From: Nymphalis io
Lineage: Eukaryota > Arthropoda > Insecta > Lepidoptera > Nymphalidae
DNA length: 64,000 bases
Direction: 5' to 3'
Assembly (NCBI RefSeq): GCF_905147045.1
Contig: NC_065890.1
Span: 8,990,001-9,054,000, forward strand
Positions 47,801 through 60,102 of this stretch are shown here, one piece after another. The notes under the pieces were generated by a model. It had not been told where the DNA came from. It was given only the letters and a program-made list of their open reading frames with translations, and did not search any database. Position 1 is the first letter of the stretch, and the number at the start of each line of letters is the position of its first letter. Made by a program: the position numbers and the translations under genes.

Positions 47801-48785
47801 CATCGTATTGAAATAAAAGCATCTACAATATTAATATGTGCAATTATTTTTAACTATAACTATATAATATTTAATATTGAGAAATTAACGTTTTGTTAGA
47901 ATGAAATTTGTTGCTAAGTCCACTGATAAGCAGTAAATAGAAATCGATACATTTAGACTAAAATTGTATTTATTTGTTTATTATAATTAGAATCAGTTAT
48001 TACCAATTAGTTTTAGACTGTGTAAGTTACCTTTGTAGATAGACATCTCTGCCACATGCCGCTCTTGGTGAGATTAGTGCAAAATGCGCGACGGCCTGTG
48101 TATTCGAAGATATTGATTTTGGAATGTGGCCAAAAAAACTCCTAGTAAAAGCACGCGTCAACTGCCTCGCTGCCCGGTTCCAACATCAACCCTTTTACGA
48201 ATATTAAATTTTGTTTTGCCACTTCACGATTCCACAAATTCTCTTCAAAATATGATCAGTTTTGTATTTTTACACTGTATTTGTGTTTTCGAATTCATTT
48301 GTATGTATTGGTTGCTTGAAAAAATAACTAGAACATTAATATATTTAAATTTTGAATATAATTATTTTATTAGCAGGTTTTTTTATTTAAACACACACAA
48401 ACCTTTAAATGTGACTTAAAATCAAATATACATACATAGTTCGGTTTTTATTGAATATCATAAAAAAAGCCTAATAGGCATATAATATTTTTTATGCCTT
48501 CCTTGTAACAAATGTTTTTATCTTTTTATTAACAATAAACAAGGCATAAAAGTTTCAGACTAAGAGGCTAAACTGAAGTATACTAATGAACATAAGAATT
48601 TAATATTATATATATTATAGCTTCCCAGATTGCTAAAGGCTATCTAGTGTATTGTATATTATGAGATATGACTAATTATATTAACGGAGTGGAAGATAAA
48701 ATTGCCGATCCAAGAGTTTTTGCGACTAGCAACACTATTTTAGATATATAATTTTTTTATCTAAAATTAGTAGAGATTGAAGACT
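41806..48785. other. Probable mib intron with GC-rich islets
   Basis: No protein gene is recognised. GC-rich islets at about 42,180-42,320, 44,990-45,150, 45,790-45,960, 46,300-46,500, 46,680-46,870 and 48,050-48,190 are candidate regulatory elements. A TA-rich palindrome lies at about 42,430-42,460, and a perfect 14-bp inverted repeat at 44,113-44,144. Open frames at 45,530-45,862 and 48,126-48,419 lack any known motif. Confidence 0.4.
44113..44144. repeat. Perfect 14-bp inverted repeat
   Basis: ATGTGTTAACTGCA and its exact complement flank a 4-base GAGA loop. It would form a strong short stem in DNA or RNA. No function is assigned. Confidence 0.8.
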
Positions 48786-48786
48786 T

Positions 48787-48890
48787 TTTGAAGGCGAAGA
48801 ACAGGGAGCTTTGGCGCACCTTGGGAGACGTCTATTGTTCTGCAGAGGACAATGGTTGGCTGTTGATATATGATATATATATATATATAG
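48787..48890 (+). mobile_element. Solo 3' end of an RTE retrotransposon
   Basis: AACAGGGAGCTTTGGCGCAC, CTTGGGAGACGTCTATTGTT and ATGGTTGGCTGTTGATATAT repeat the last codons and tail of the element that follows (matching 50,963-51,045), then run into (TA)n. It is a severely 5'-truncated copy, same orientation, directly abutting the longer copy. Confidence 0.85.
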
Positions 48891-48896
48891 GTTGGC

Positions 48897-51026
48897 TTGG
48901 TTCGAGGCACTCTAAATATCAACTTCATCATCAACAAAAAAGCCGAAAGATCGAGAATGATGAGGTCTACTCTCCGACCTACCATGCTCCAAGCTGCTCA
49001 AGGCTCCGAAAAGTTCCAAATGGAACTTCAAAATCAATTCACCGCGTTGGAAACCATAAGCAGCATTGATGAGAGAACCGACACGCTGGTCAAAATACTG
49101 CAAAACACATCCCGCAAGTGATTTCCGCCACAGAGAAGAGACAACGCACCAAAACTCTCTGCTGAGACACTCGAGCTCATGAGAAAACGACGAGAACTAC
49201 CATCGTTTTTGTCAGATAAGGCCTTAAATCGAATAATAAAAACGCTGACGCGACGCGATCTCCAACGCTCCAATACCCGTGCCATCAAGGCTGCGATTGA
49301 GCAAAATCGGGGATCGAAAGTGTTCGCTCGCAAGTTTGGGAGGCCGCGTCTGACAAAACTTAAAACTGAAAATGGTGGGGTCGTTACCTCTAGGCCTGAG
49401 ATTGTCGGAGAAGTAGAGAAGTTTTATGGGGAGTTATTCTCTTCAAGATCGGATAAACCCGTGGGAATCAGTATTGATGACCAGCGCGCCCCTCTTATGC
49501 GCCATTACTCCGAGGAGCTCCCGGTCGTTGACCAAGGCGAGATTAGGGCGGCTCTAGAACAGCTTAAAAACAACAAAGCTCCGGGAGATGACGGAATCAC
49601 AACAGAGTTGCTTAAGGCAGGCGGGACTCCGGTCCTAAAAGAGCTAGCAAGTCTCTTTAATTCCGTCATCCAACATGGCAAGACCCCGGAAACGTGGAGC
49701 GGGAGTGAGGTGGTACTGTTTTTCAAGAAAGGTGATAAAACCCTCTTGAAAAACTACAGACCAATCTCCCTCCTGAGTCACGTGTATAAGCTGTTCTCAA
49801 GAGTCGTCACGAACCGTCTCGCCAGACGACTTGACGAGTTCCAGCCCCCAGAGCAAGCCGGCTTTCGATCAGGCTACAGCACCGTGGACCACATCCATAC
49901 TGTTCGGCAGATTGTGCAGAAGACCGAAGAGTACAATCAGCCGTTGTGTATGGCATTTGTGGACTACGAGAAAGCCTTCGACTCCATCGAAACCTGGGCA
50001 GTGTTCGACTCATTGCAGAGATGTCATATCGATTGGAGACATATCGAGGTACTGAGATGTCTGTACAACGCCGCTACAATGACTGTCCACATCCAGGACT
50101 GTAAGACGAAGGCGATCCAACTGCGCAGAGGGGTGAGACAGGGGGATGTAATATCTCCGAAACTGTTCACCAACGCGTTGGAAGACGTTTTCAAGACGCT
50201 GGATTGGACTAGGTATGGAGTCAATGTAAACGGCGAGTACATCTCACACCTTCGATTTGCCGACGATATCGTCATCATAGCAGAGTCGCTGGAACAACTC
50301 ACCGAAATGCTGCGTAGCCTAGGCGAGTCTTCCCGGTGTGTCGGTCTCGGTATAAACTTGGACAAGACCAAGGTCATGTTCAATAAGCATGTCGTGCCGG
50401 GACCGATATACGTCGAGGGGAAACCTCTCGAAGTTGTTAGTGAATATACCTACCTAGGACAGATAATACAAGTCGGTAGGAACAACTTCGAGAAGGAAGC
50501 CGATCGAAGAATTCGCTTGGGATGGGCAGCATTTGGCAACCTTCGTCAAGTCCTCAAGTCGTCTATACCGCAATGTTTGAAGACGAAAGTCTTCAACCAA
50601 TGCGTCTTACCTGCCATGACATACGGTGCCGAAACGTGGACACTAACTGCGGGACTAGTCCACAAATTCAAAGTCGCTCAGCATGCTATGGAGCGAGCTA
50701 TGCTCGGAGTATCTTTGAAGGATAAGATCAGAAATGAGATTATCCGGAAAAGAACCGGAGTCACCGACATAGCTTGCAAAATTAGCAGGCTGAAGTGGCA
50801 GTGGGCTGGTCACGTATATCGTAGGACCGATGGCCGTTGGAGCAGACGAGTCCTAGAGTGGAAACCGCGAATCGGCAAGCGCAGCGTAGGGCGCCCTCCA
50901 GCCAGGTGGACCGACGACCTTAAGAAGGTGGCGGGCACCAACTGGATGCGGAAAGCGGAGGACAGGGAGCTTTGGCGCACCTTGGGAGAGGCCTATGTTC
51001 AGCAGTGGCCAACGATTGGCTGTTGA
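48897..51026 (+). pseudogene. RTE reverse transcriptase ORF with one in-frame stop
   Basis: The reverse transcriptase copies element RNA at a nicked chromosomal site. Visible motifs in order (numbering from M at 49,179): NNKAPGDDGITTELLK at about 130, NYRPISLLSHVYKLFSRVV at about 190, EQAGFRSGYSTVDHI, AFVDYEKAFDSIE, RRGVRQGDVISPKLF, the catalytic box RFADDIVII, GLGINLDKTKVM, YTYLGQII, and the C-terminal KLKWQWAGHVYRR-like block KISRLKWQWAGHVYRRTDGR with VGRPPARWTDDLKK. FADD and this C-terminal block are typical of RTE elements. From 49,179 the 615-codon frame is unbroken. Upstream, 74 codons (INKKAERSRMMRSTLRPTML etc.) are cut off by the TGA. Confidence 0.9.
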
Positions 51027-51060
51027 TTGATTGATATATATATATATCAATCAATCAACA
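51021..51060. repeat. 40-bp perfect palindrome at the RTE 3' end
   Basis: TGTTGATTGATTGATATATA is followed at once by its exact reverse complement. The element's stop codon (51,024-51,026) lies inside the left half. It would fold as a loop-free cruciform or hairpin. Confidence 0.95.
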
Positions 51061-54000
51061 TTCGGTTATATATATACATAGACATGGCAATTGCTACGTT
51101 TAATTGTTAAAATATGACAATCTTAACCGAAGATAGTGCTTGACGGTAAACGATAACATGTTGGATGAAAATCCGAAACTTGTCCTCACTTGTGCTGTCC
51201 TCAAACTAAAAACAGTAATTTGCCCAGTAATGGGACATTTATATATCCTATGTTATATAGCATTTGAGTTCTGTGAATTGGACTACCTTGTTCCAATAAG
51301 ATCTGTAAGCAATAGATGGTGGTGGGAGAAATATTGCAGGATGATGCTGATTGCATTGTAATATTTAAATATGCATATATAATGTATATTGAATAAAGTT
51401 GAAAATTATGTTATAAATATTTATTTTTTCTATTCCATTATCATGCATATGAGAAAAAAAATACTTGGATATACGGTTTAAATAAAAGCTGAATAATGTC
51501 CAATATAGTAGTATTGTAAGAGTTATCAAAATCGTTTTATAAATAAATAAAATATATCGGTTCATAAATATGGTATATACATGTATATAGACGAAATGCG
51601 AAAAAACGGGTCGAGTTTCGAGTTGAGATGTTGGTTAATAAAATGAAACAAAATATAATAAGCTATACCTAAAATAATTAATCATTTATTTACACTCAGT
51701 TTCACTTCACTTTGTTGAGCTTAAATCAAAGTGTAATAATAGCACTTCTATGTTGGTGCTACCTCTTTAAACCTCACGAAACCACCGTAACTAGCGGGGC
51801 GATGCTCAAACTTTTAATTTGTCAACGTGAAACTATTCGCAAAAGACTTAACACACGTAATTTTAATTCATTTGGTAATTTTAATTATTTGAGGAGAATA
51901 TTTATGCTTACAAAATATCAGCTTATTTTTTACTTATTACAACAAATATGTATCGATATACATAAATATTAAAAATAATCATTAAAAAAATGAAGTATAG
52001 TAAATTTAAGAGTAGATCTATGTTTCTATCAAATATTACCAAGTATTGTATAAATAAATGTCTTTATTATTAATAATAAGGTTTTTCTCTTTATTTTACA
52101 ATACAATTAAACAAGTGGAAAGCATATTTATACATTAAGAGTATATGAGATATTTATTACATTCGTTTATATGCTAAAAATTAAATAAAATGAAATGTTG
52201 CTGTACTTTCATTACAGCCTAAATTCTGCCATATTTTTTTGATTTAATTTAAAAATAAACGCTAGTTACAAATATTTGATGCTACTTTGTACTAGCTTTG
52301 AACGGCTGTCGAATGACAGTTTTGTTTTAGAAATCTTTGACACTTAGTCGGATGTGAAACCATCACAATTAACATAGGTTTTTTTTTCCTGACACGATCT
52401 TTGGAAATAATATCGAAAAAATATTTACTTGTATTTTGTGTACATCTTTTCAATTTGTTTTTTTTTGTAAAATATGTATTAATAATGTTCTTATATACAA
52501 TTACTAGTTAATCATACCGGCTTTGCACGGGTAGATAAGAAGAAAAATGTTTTTTGGAAAGGATTTGCGTAAATTACGTTCTTAGTGAGTGTTCTACGTC
52601 GAGGAAGGAGTAACTGAGAATTTCAAGTCAATCGGGCGGATAGTTTACGATATCTCACGATGGGCGGTATTTATATTGAGATATATAAATTACAAAATTT
52701 CAATAACATATCTTTAAACGATAATACAATAAGTAAATAAGATTATTTTGACATATACAAGATACATTATTACTAAGAATAGCTGCCTAAAAAGTGGCCA
52801 CAAAGTTTTCTATAAGAGAAGCTTCTACTTTTCTCTATGAGCGAGTCTGTTTCCGTTTATCTTCAGTAGTTTTTTTTGTTAGCTTTAGTTTCGTTCGTTT
52901 CTTTTCTCATATTTCGTCGTCGCATTTGTCGCGACGGAAGAGAAATGCAGTCATGTCACTACGTAGCGTAATATCAACGCCAGATATTGGTTTCATATTT
53001 TTATTTTTATTTAAAATGTATAATACCAGGCGGGCATGACAAAAAATATGTCAATGTAATCTTGCTACAATTTAACTGGACAGAGTAAAGTTTAATCGGG
53101 AGCAACATAAAAAAGCAAATGATATTTCGTAGATTTATGTACATTATCTTAGTTCATAGTGAATTTGCATTCGACAATCGAGTGTTCTCTATACTATTAA
53201 TTGATGCCTCGCTGAGCTCGGTCTTAAATTGGTGTAAATCCTCAAGGCACAGATCATGCCAACCGAGCGGCAGCTCTCAACGTGCCTCCTCCAATTACTT
53301 TAATTAAAACAATACCACGCCACCAGTGCTTCGTCGACTCACTGCGTCTGTTTCCCATTTCCCTATTTAAATACGAAAACGAGCTCGAGGTTCGCGCTTA
53401 GCATACAAGATGTTACTATTCTGTATATTATACGAAAACCTCCCATATTACTCCATTTCTAACAAATGCTTCGGCTCATTTTAATTTGTAATTAGTTTTA
53501 TAATTTGAAGACTAAAATGAAGAATGACTATATCGATTAGGACGAAAAATGTTAATCGCTTTTTCATATTCAGAGAAAAGCAAATAAAAAATATAAATAA
53601 TGGATGTGCTTACAAGACTTTTAGCTGTTGGTTTCTTGGCAAATGTCATTAATATAGTTGATGTCTCGTTTTCTTGAGTGGTTTGAAATCGATTAGGGTT
53701 GATTCAGCGACTTCGAAGCTAGTAATTTACTCTCGAGTTGGCTGAAGGCGACACCTGTCGAGGGAAGTGACGGCTGATAATGCGATGCGAGTGCCATTCA
53801 AGTGCAGTGAAGTGCGAGAAAACGAATCCTCTAGCTATCTACAATTTTAGACCATGTTTAAAAAACATCCCCTTCATAGCTGTTAATAATTGTAAGGTTC
53901 AATTTTAAATTTGCATTTCAAAGTCCGACAAGTTTACCCCACACGACTATTAGATAGACTGAAGCTAATTTGTAAAGTTAACATCGACTGTAGTATGTAT

Positions 54001-54960
54001 AGACGAGGTTTATGAAACGACTTCTGACGGAGTTATATAAGCCGGTAAAGCCTAGTCTCATCTGCGGGATTAGAGTTTACATGAGGTTGAGAACGTAGCA
54101 TGGCGGCACAACGCAGCACATCTCCGACGGGAGGCAACTTTGCCAACTTTCTTAAGGACGGTTACCGAAGTTTGACGTGCCCGCGCTCGCACCGTAAGCT
54201 TTAGGATTCGATACTTGGTAACAAGTAACAACATCAAATATATAAAACTAGGGAAAATGTTACAAGCAAACTTAACGGCGCGATATAAAAGAACTGAAGT
54301 AGAATTAACGACTGAAAAAAAGTTTAGTCTCACAACTTGTCACAATGCCCAAATTTTATATGGATAGGTAACAAAAGAGGTCAGCCAATGTATTTAAACG
54401 CTTTTTCATAAGCCCCGTAGATCACTGATTTTTAGTTGAATAAATACTATTATGTGTAATTTAAGAAACAAAGAACAGTCAAAATATTCAAATTCAAAAT
54501 AAAATATATTTAGTTCCGAATAATAAGTGTGAGTCCAAATATATAGTGGTCAATTCCCGTTGAGATTACTTTTACTATAACTTTTATAGTCATAATATCG
54601 TAACAAATACATTCCAAATATGATAACATAAACGTTGCAAGTGTAATATTTGCAGTCATCTTAATCTTGGCTCGGAAACCACTCGACTGTGTTATTAAAA
54701 GGTGGCGCTGACGACGGCGAGGTAAACGGGGCAGGCGGATTAAGGGGTAGGGCGAATATAACTTCCACTTTTCTATCACGAGGCACTGCGTCGGTCAATG
54801 AAACTGAGAAACTAGGTAAGTTGGAGTTTTGTGAGTTTAATCAAATCTCTTTCAAAGGTGTTACAATGCATTTTAATACTGGAGTATGTCTCAGTGTTTG
54901 TGACTCCTTTCACATGAAATATTTATTATCTTCATCATTTTAGCTACATATGTATGTATA
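51061..54960. other. Probable mib intron between the RTE element and repeat copy B
   Basis: A weak dispersed-element piece may lie at 52,500-52,690 (CGGCTTTGCACGGGTAGATA; TTTCAAGTCAATCGGGCGGA). GC-richer islets are seen at about 53,200-53,400, 53,690-53,850, 54,000-54,200 and 54,670-54,830. No coding exon is recognised. Confidence 0.4.
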
Positions 54961-55260
54961 TTTTTTTATATATTGTATAGGAAGGCGGACGAGCATATGG
55001 GCCACCTGATGGTAAGTGGTCACCAAACGCCCTTAGACATTGGCATTGTAAGAAATGTCAAACATCGCTTACATAGCCAAAGCGCCACCAACCTTGGGAA
55101 CTAAGATTTTTTGTCCCTTGTGTCTGTAATTACACTGGCTCACTCATCCTTCAAACCGGAACACAACAATAACAAGTACTGCTGTTTTGCGGTAGAATAT
55201 CTGATGAGTGGGTGGTACCTACCTAGACGAGCTTGCACAAAGCTCTACCACCAGTAAAAT
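54961..55260 (+). repeat. 300-bp dispersed repeat, copy B
   Basis: It is colinear with copy A at 41,501-41,805 with few differences: GGAAGGCGGACGAGCATATG, GGCCACCTGATGGTAAGTGG through to AAGCTCTACCACCAGTAAAA. The two copies are in direct orientation about 13.5 kb apart and enclose the RTE element. Confidence 0.85.
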
Positions 55261-56764
55261 AGTAACATCGAAAGCGATTTCCACAATTGATTACAATTTA
55301 GTACATCGAAGTGAGCATGCAAACTTAGCATTCACATGGTTATATTTTTTTTAAATTGGTACATTACATAATTTTTAAAATGTATTGCTTTATTATACGT
55401 TTATTTTGCTACGATTTAGTTAGCTTATAATGATAGTCTCATACCTTCTTTGTTATAAAGAATTAAGACAAGTCGAAATAATTTTTATTTCTGTATCAAA
55501 TTATTTTTTTTCTATATTAGTTTACTAATTTAGGAGCTATCTAACTGGAAGTGACATGTCAAATATAGAACAAAATGTATTCACATTTAATTGAAAAAAA
55601 AAAGAATCGAATTAAAAATTTACAAACTTTTATTTTTTTCTTTAACTAATTCTTCACCGCAGTAAATTAAAACAAATTAAAAATAACCATCTTTTAAAAT
55701 ATTTAACATATTAGACCGTATCTACAATATTAACGAAACAAATTTATACGTTTGAAAGCCTATATTATACTATAGGCCCGGCCCCAGTAATTCTTTTCTT
55801 AGCAGGGCGTAAAATTATTCAAAATATGTATAAGTTACGTCCTAAGCCGGTCGTAAAACGGTATTACAAACGTTATGACGGCTAGGGTTCGACCGGATCT
55901 CATCACTTAGGGCGTGAGTGTAAATCATCTTAAAAAAAATCTATGAAATTCTCTGAAACAAATTCGGGCCTCTCCTTATACCGACATCGCAAACATCGAT
56001 ATTAAAATTTAGGCGGGATAACAATATATCGGCGTTCAACTTCTTAGAGTAATATTCATCTTCGAGAGTTTGGCGTTCCTTTCTAGATGAAAAATGTTTT
56101 CGAGCTACTCGTCGTGGAATATTCATGCATCGACAGAACGATCGTAAATTATTTACGTCATCGATTCCTCGTACCGGACAAATCTCTTATGCAGATGCTG
56201 ACTTAGGCCGTATATTCTATTTTAAGAAGCGTCATCTTGAGCGTTGTGAAATTTATTTCGTTTTTTAAATTATTTATGGAATTGGATGATATGATGATCA
56301 AAGTATGTTTGAGACTATATAAGTTTATTGAATTACCGTACCATCTACCTTTTTTGAGTTAGAAACCTATCACATATATTCTTATTTTAATGCAAATAAT
56401 TAAGAGACGCATTAATCGTCTACAAAAAGGCCATATATTGCGTTAGTCGTCGCGTCAATGAGATGAGGGAGGTGGGCGTCGTATGCATGTTAGATGAGCC
56501 GCCACCATCGCCCGCTGTACAGGTGTCATCCACCTTATTTTTAATTTATGGTGACTACTACAATTCATGAGTTTTGCAAATTTGCTATTTCATGTCACTC
56601 ATATTCGTAAGTGTTAATGTTATTTAATAGTTAAACATTCGCAGCCTTAACTAGAGTCAATGTATTTTGGTATGATTAAATAGTCGAACACTAAAAATAA
56701 TTAATTATACAAAGGAATAAAAATGCCTAAAGAATTTTAGTGTGATCAAATTTTGAAGTCTCAA

Positions 56765-56812
56765 AAGTGGAGATGTTCAGTAGTGGACTGAAGGCTGAAT
56801 GATGATGATGAT
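56765..56812 (+). repeat. Retroelement tail with (GAT)n
   Basis: GTGGAGATGTTCAGTAGTGG, ACTGAAGGCTGAATGATGAT and a GAT run resemble the CCCAGCAGTGGGA...GGCTG 3' end seen in the SINE at 60,290-60,315. Only the tail is present. Confidence 0.4.
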
Positions 56813-57999
56813 CAAAATTAACGAAATCTTTATTTTATTATTGAAGTAATGATTAAATCTAGTCTTGTATTAAAATTCGACAATGCTACTTAAAAATAAA
56901 ATTTAATTATTTATTGCATGTCGGTATTGTTATTTCTCGTAGACGGTTTCTACGCTCGTAGCACCCGAACAACTAAATGAAATTTAAACAGAAGTTAAAA
57001 TATTTTTTTAGGAACTAATGAGCAAAATGAGAATGTTCTTATTAGATCGCAATCGTTATTAATGACTATGAAGTAAGGTTTCATTTCGGGATGCAAAGTA
57101 GGCCACATTAAAATAAAAAGGTATTTCCGGCTCTCTTAAAAAGACAGCGAATGGTCGGCTGAAGATTCGCTTAAAACAAGGATAGGGTACAAATTAAAAG
57201 AACGTTGGAACGCTAATTCCATTACGATTCGATAGACGGCAAAAGTCCTCCGTTAGAGTCAAAGCCGGTAAAACGTAATTGCGACTTCACTAAGCTGGGC
57301 TCCGCGCGGTCTGATACGGACGAAAGGGGACCTCTCCGTGCCGCCTGATATAAAAGCGCAATAAATTTAGCAGGATGAACGCACTACTTATATACAATGA
57401 GCGCGCATAGTAACTGCTATACTCGTAACGAGGGGACACGCAATCGCATGCCATTTTTTACGCGTTCATTGATGTTCGAATGGCAACCGATTTAAACTTT
57501 CAGAATGGATATATTTGTTGGATTTTATTCGTAATGATTAATAGGTTATTTTATTTATACATGAAATAATTCATGTTTAAATAAAAGTAAATTAAGTTAA
57601 ATATGACAAATACTAATGTGGACAATTCCACACATATTTATGTCATATCTTTCGTTAAAAAACTTTAACACTGAAGTCATGTACGTACGTTTTCAGATTG
57701 TTGATGGTAAAATAAGATTAAAACTTCTTTAGGTTAGAATTCTCAAACTTTTGGCGGGTTCGGAAAACTAAATCGAAATAGTTTCGAGATTCATTATAAA
57801 ACAACGCAAACAATGTCGGAAGAAAATAACAGTAAGTAACGTGAAACAACGGGCAAAGGAAATTGTTAATGTTGTTATTTTGGATACACATGTTTATTGC
57901 TATGAAACATGGCAGCCTCATAACAATCCCTTTCACTCTCCACAAATTGGAAGGAGCGTGTAAAGGAAAACATGGTCATAAATAAAACTGGCAGATCAA

Positions 58000-58380
58000 A
58001 CTAGATAGTCGGCCATTACCCGAGATAAGCACAACTTATATACTTGCTACATTCGCTAGGGCTGATTAACGGGAAGGAACTTCGTTTGTTTGCAGATATC
58101 GATACGGAGGCATTTTGGCGAGTCACAGCTGAGAAATTTATTATAGTATTCCGGGAGATATCTTCTTACGGACTCATTAAAAAGGAGACACGCCGTCCAT
58201 AAATCAGGCCAGGCGTCGGCAGCGGCGTAGAGCGGGTGCGGCCGCGGCGGTTCTTATCGGCACCGCGTTGCCGGCAATAGGCGCTATCCGGTTCCGTCGG
58301 CGCGCCATTGCCGCCATTGTGTAGCTGCGCGCTCTGCCGCTCGGAGCCGAATACCCGACCATCTCGACTTCATTACATTA
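58000..58380. promoter_or_regulatory. CpG-rich islet, candidate regulatory element
   Basis: This is a sharp rise in GC and CpG in an AT-rich region, with no recognisable coding motif in any frame. It could be an alternative promoter of mib or an enhancer of the microRNA locus; nothing in the sequence decides between them. Confidence 0.3.
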
Positions 58381-59997
58381 ACCACTTTCTCGATACTTTG
58401 CCTTTCACGGATGTACTCTTCGATGACTTTCTTTATTCCTATCTTCTTTAACTTTGTCTACCGTTGGGCGTGTATTGTAACCACGCTTTTATTAAAAAAA
58501 AAAAAACAATAAGTCCGTAGTGATTGTTTTTTATTTTCACTAAAATTAGATAGATCGCATTAAGTTATCGATTTGTTTACTTAACAGGTAATAATACATA
58601 GACTACAAATATGAATTATGCAAGTTAATCAATAAAAATTCGGTCCGTGTATAGTATTTAACAAAGTATATAAGTATAATACACAATTAAATTCCTAGAT
58701 ATGTGTTACTCTTGCCACCCAAATGTGATGAATTTGACGGTTTATAAAGTAAAGACATGTTCTATTGTATTTAAATTTTATAATTGGTGTTACAATTTTA
58801 TAAATGTCCTCAATAAAATTAATTATTTTCTACAGTAGCTATAAAATAAAATATTCATATCTGCGAACTAAAAAGTAAGAAACAAACCAGGTGCCTTTAA
58901 CACGATCAAGGAGTAAAGGAGGCTATACGCAGGGGGAGGTTTATTTTATTAGTTGGAAAAATCTTTAACTTTACGTAATAACTTTTGTTTAAAATTTTCA
59001 CGCATACGAGCATTATTTGTGTCTTCAATTTGTTACTATTTTTAGATAAAAGAATTAAACAATTTTATCAGTTTCGTTTATATGACGTGCAAGTCACAAA
59101 GAATGTAATGTGATTTAACTCTGTTTTTTTTCTTTGTTAGCTCATCACGACAGCCTTTGAACCAATCGTAATATAATATCAATATATATATATTAACATA
59201 TCGTATTAATGAATATGGAGGTTCTGCATTGACGTATATAAATTGGGTATATAAACGAGATTCATAGGAAAAAGAGAGTAGTATTATAAATGCTGATGTT
59301 TTTGTATTTGAATGATTGTTATAAACGGTCCATCGATTTAACTAATTCTAATGAAATTGACAACGATATTGACGGGGAAAGGACGTAGAATCTTTATTTA
59401 TTTTTTGATAAAACAACACCTAGCAAAACAAATATTAATCTTTAAAATAATATTATCAAGTGAAATTATTATTAGTTACTTGTAAAACATCGACTTTACA
59501 ACAAATACATATAAATAAAATAAAATTTTGAAACGGATAATGTTATTTAGTATAAAGGTGGCGAGCCGTTGAAGCTTTACGTTTAATTCTATCGTAAAAT
59601 TACGACTCAAAGGTGCTTGTAAGCACTAAACCTACTTAAATAAACGTACTCCAATAAAGCTTATAAATTAAATTTAAGAAGAAAATTCTTTTTGTTATTG
59701 AAAAACATAGTTACATCTATTTTTTTCAAAATATATCAAGCATGCACTACCCGTTGGGCTCCACCCGACAAAAAATAAATATTGGATAAAAATCGTCTTA
59801 AAATAAACTTTTAGAAAAATGCTGTCTCAGTGCGCCTCTACATTACAAAAGTCCTCTAAATTTCAAGTCAAGTCTTAGAGTCTCATACTTTAGTTTGTGT
59901 ATTAAAAGTCAGTCAGACAGAATATTGACTTTAAATGTATACTTAACAATGATATTAAGTTGTTAAATATTTAAAGCCTACTTCCGTTTTGAGGCGA

Positions 59998-60102
59998 AAG
60001 TTTGGAGCTCCACCGCGCTGCTCCAATGTGGCAGATTGGAGTACACATGTAGCAGATTTTTATCAGACACATGTATCCTAATGATATTTTTCTACACCGC
60101 CG
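59998..60102 (-). repeat. SINE copy, inverted partner
   Basis: The reverse complement reads GCTCGGCGGTGTAGAAAAAT, ATCATTAGGATACATGTGTC, GCTACATGTGTACTCCAATC, GCAGCGCGGTGGAGCTCCAA. It matches the body of the adjoining plus-strand SINE (GCTTGACGGTGAAGGAAAAC, ATCGTGAGGATACCTGCATG, CCACATGTGTATTCTACCAA, GGAGCAGAGTGGTGGAATAA). The two copies meet head to head. Confidence 0.65.

Larger units (their letters stand above)
48891..51060 (+). mobile_element. RTE-type non-LTR retrotransposon, 5'-truncated, with 3' palindromic tail
   Basis: One frame runs from about 48,897 to a stop at 51,026, broken by a single in-frame TGA at 49,119-49,121. The apurinic endonuclease domain that should precede the reverse transcriptase is absent, so the copy is 5'-truncated. 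The element ends in TTGATTGATTGATATATATA-type sequence that forms a 40-bp perfect palindrome (51,021-51,060). Coding sequence is GC-richer than the flanks, and the few disabling changes indicate a fairly recent insertion. Confidence 0.9.
55261..59997. other. Probable mib intron with several GC-rich islets
   Basis: Islets lie at about 55,850-56,200, 56,440-56,530, 57,110-57,480 and 58,000-58,380. The last is the most CpG-rich of the right half (GCGGCGTAGAGCGGGTGCGG, CCGTCGGCGCGCCATTGCCG). A retroelement tail fragment with (GAT)n lies at 56,765-56,812. A Mef2-consensus CTATTTTTAG lies at 59,036-59,045. No gene is seen. Confidence 0.4.

Noticed and set aside
48126..48419. 97-codon open frame starting MAKKTPSKSTRQ
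   Set aside because: The start looks protein-like, but the remainder is AT-derived Phe/Leu/Ile/Tyr sequence with no motif. Not supported as a gene.
49505..50383. Minus-strand open frames inside the RTE element
   Set aside because: Antisense shadows of the reverse-transcriptase ORF.
24319..59045. Mef2-consensus sites such as CTATAAATAG (24,319) and CTATTTTTAG (59,036)
   Set aside because: Attractive for a muscle miRNA locus, but AT-rich matches of ten bases are expected by chance across tens of kilobases. Mentioned only in context.
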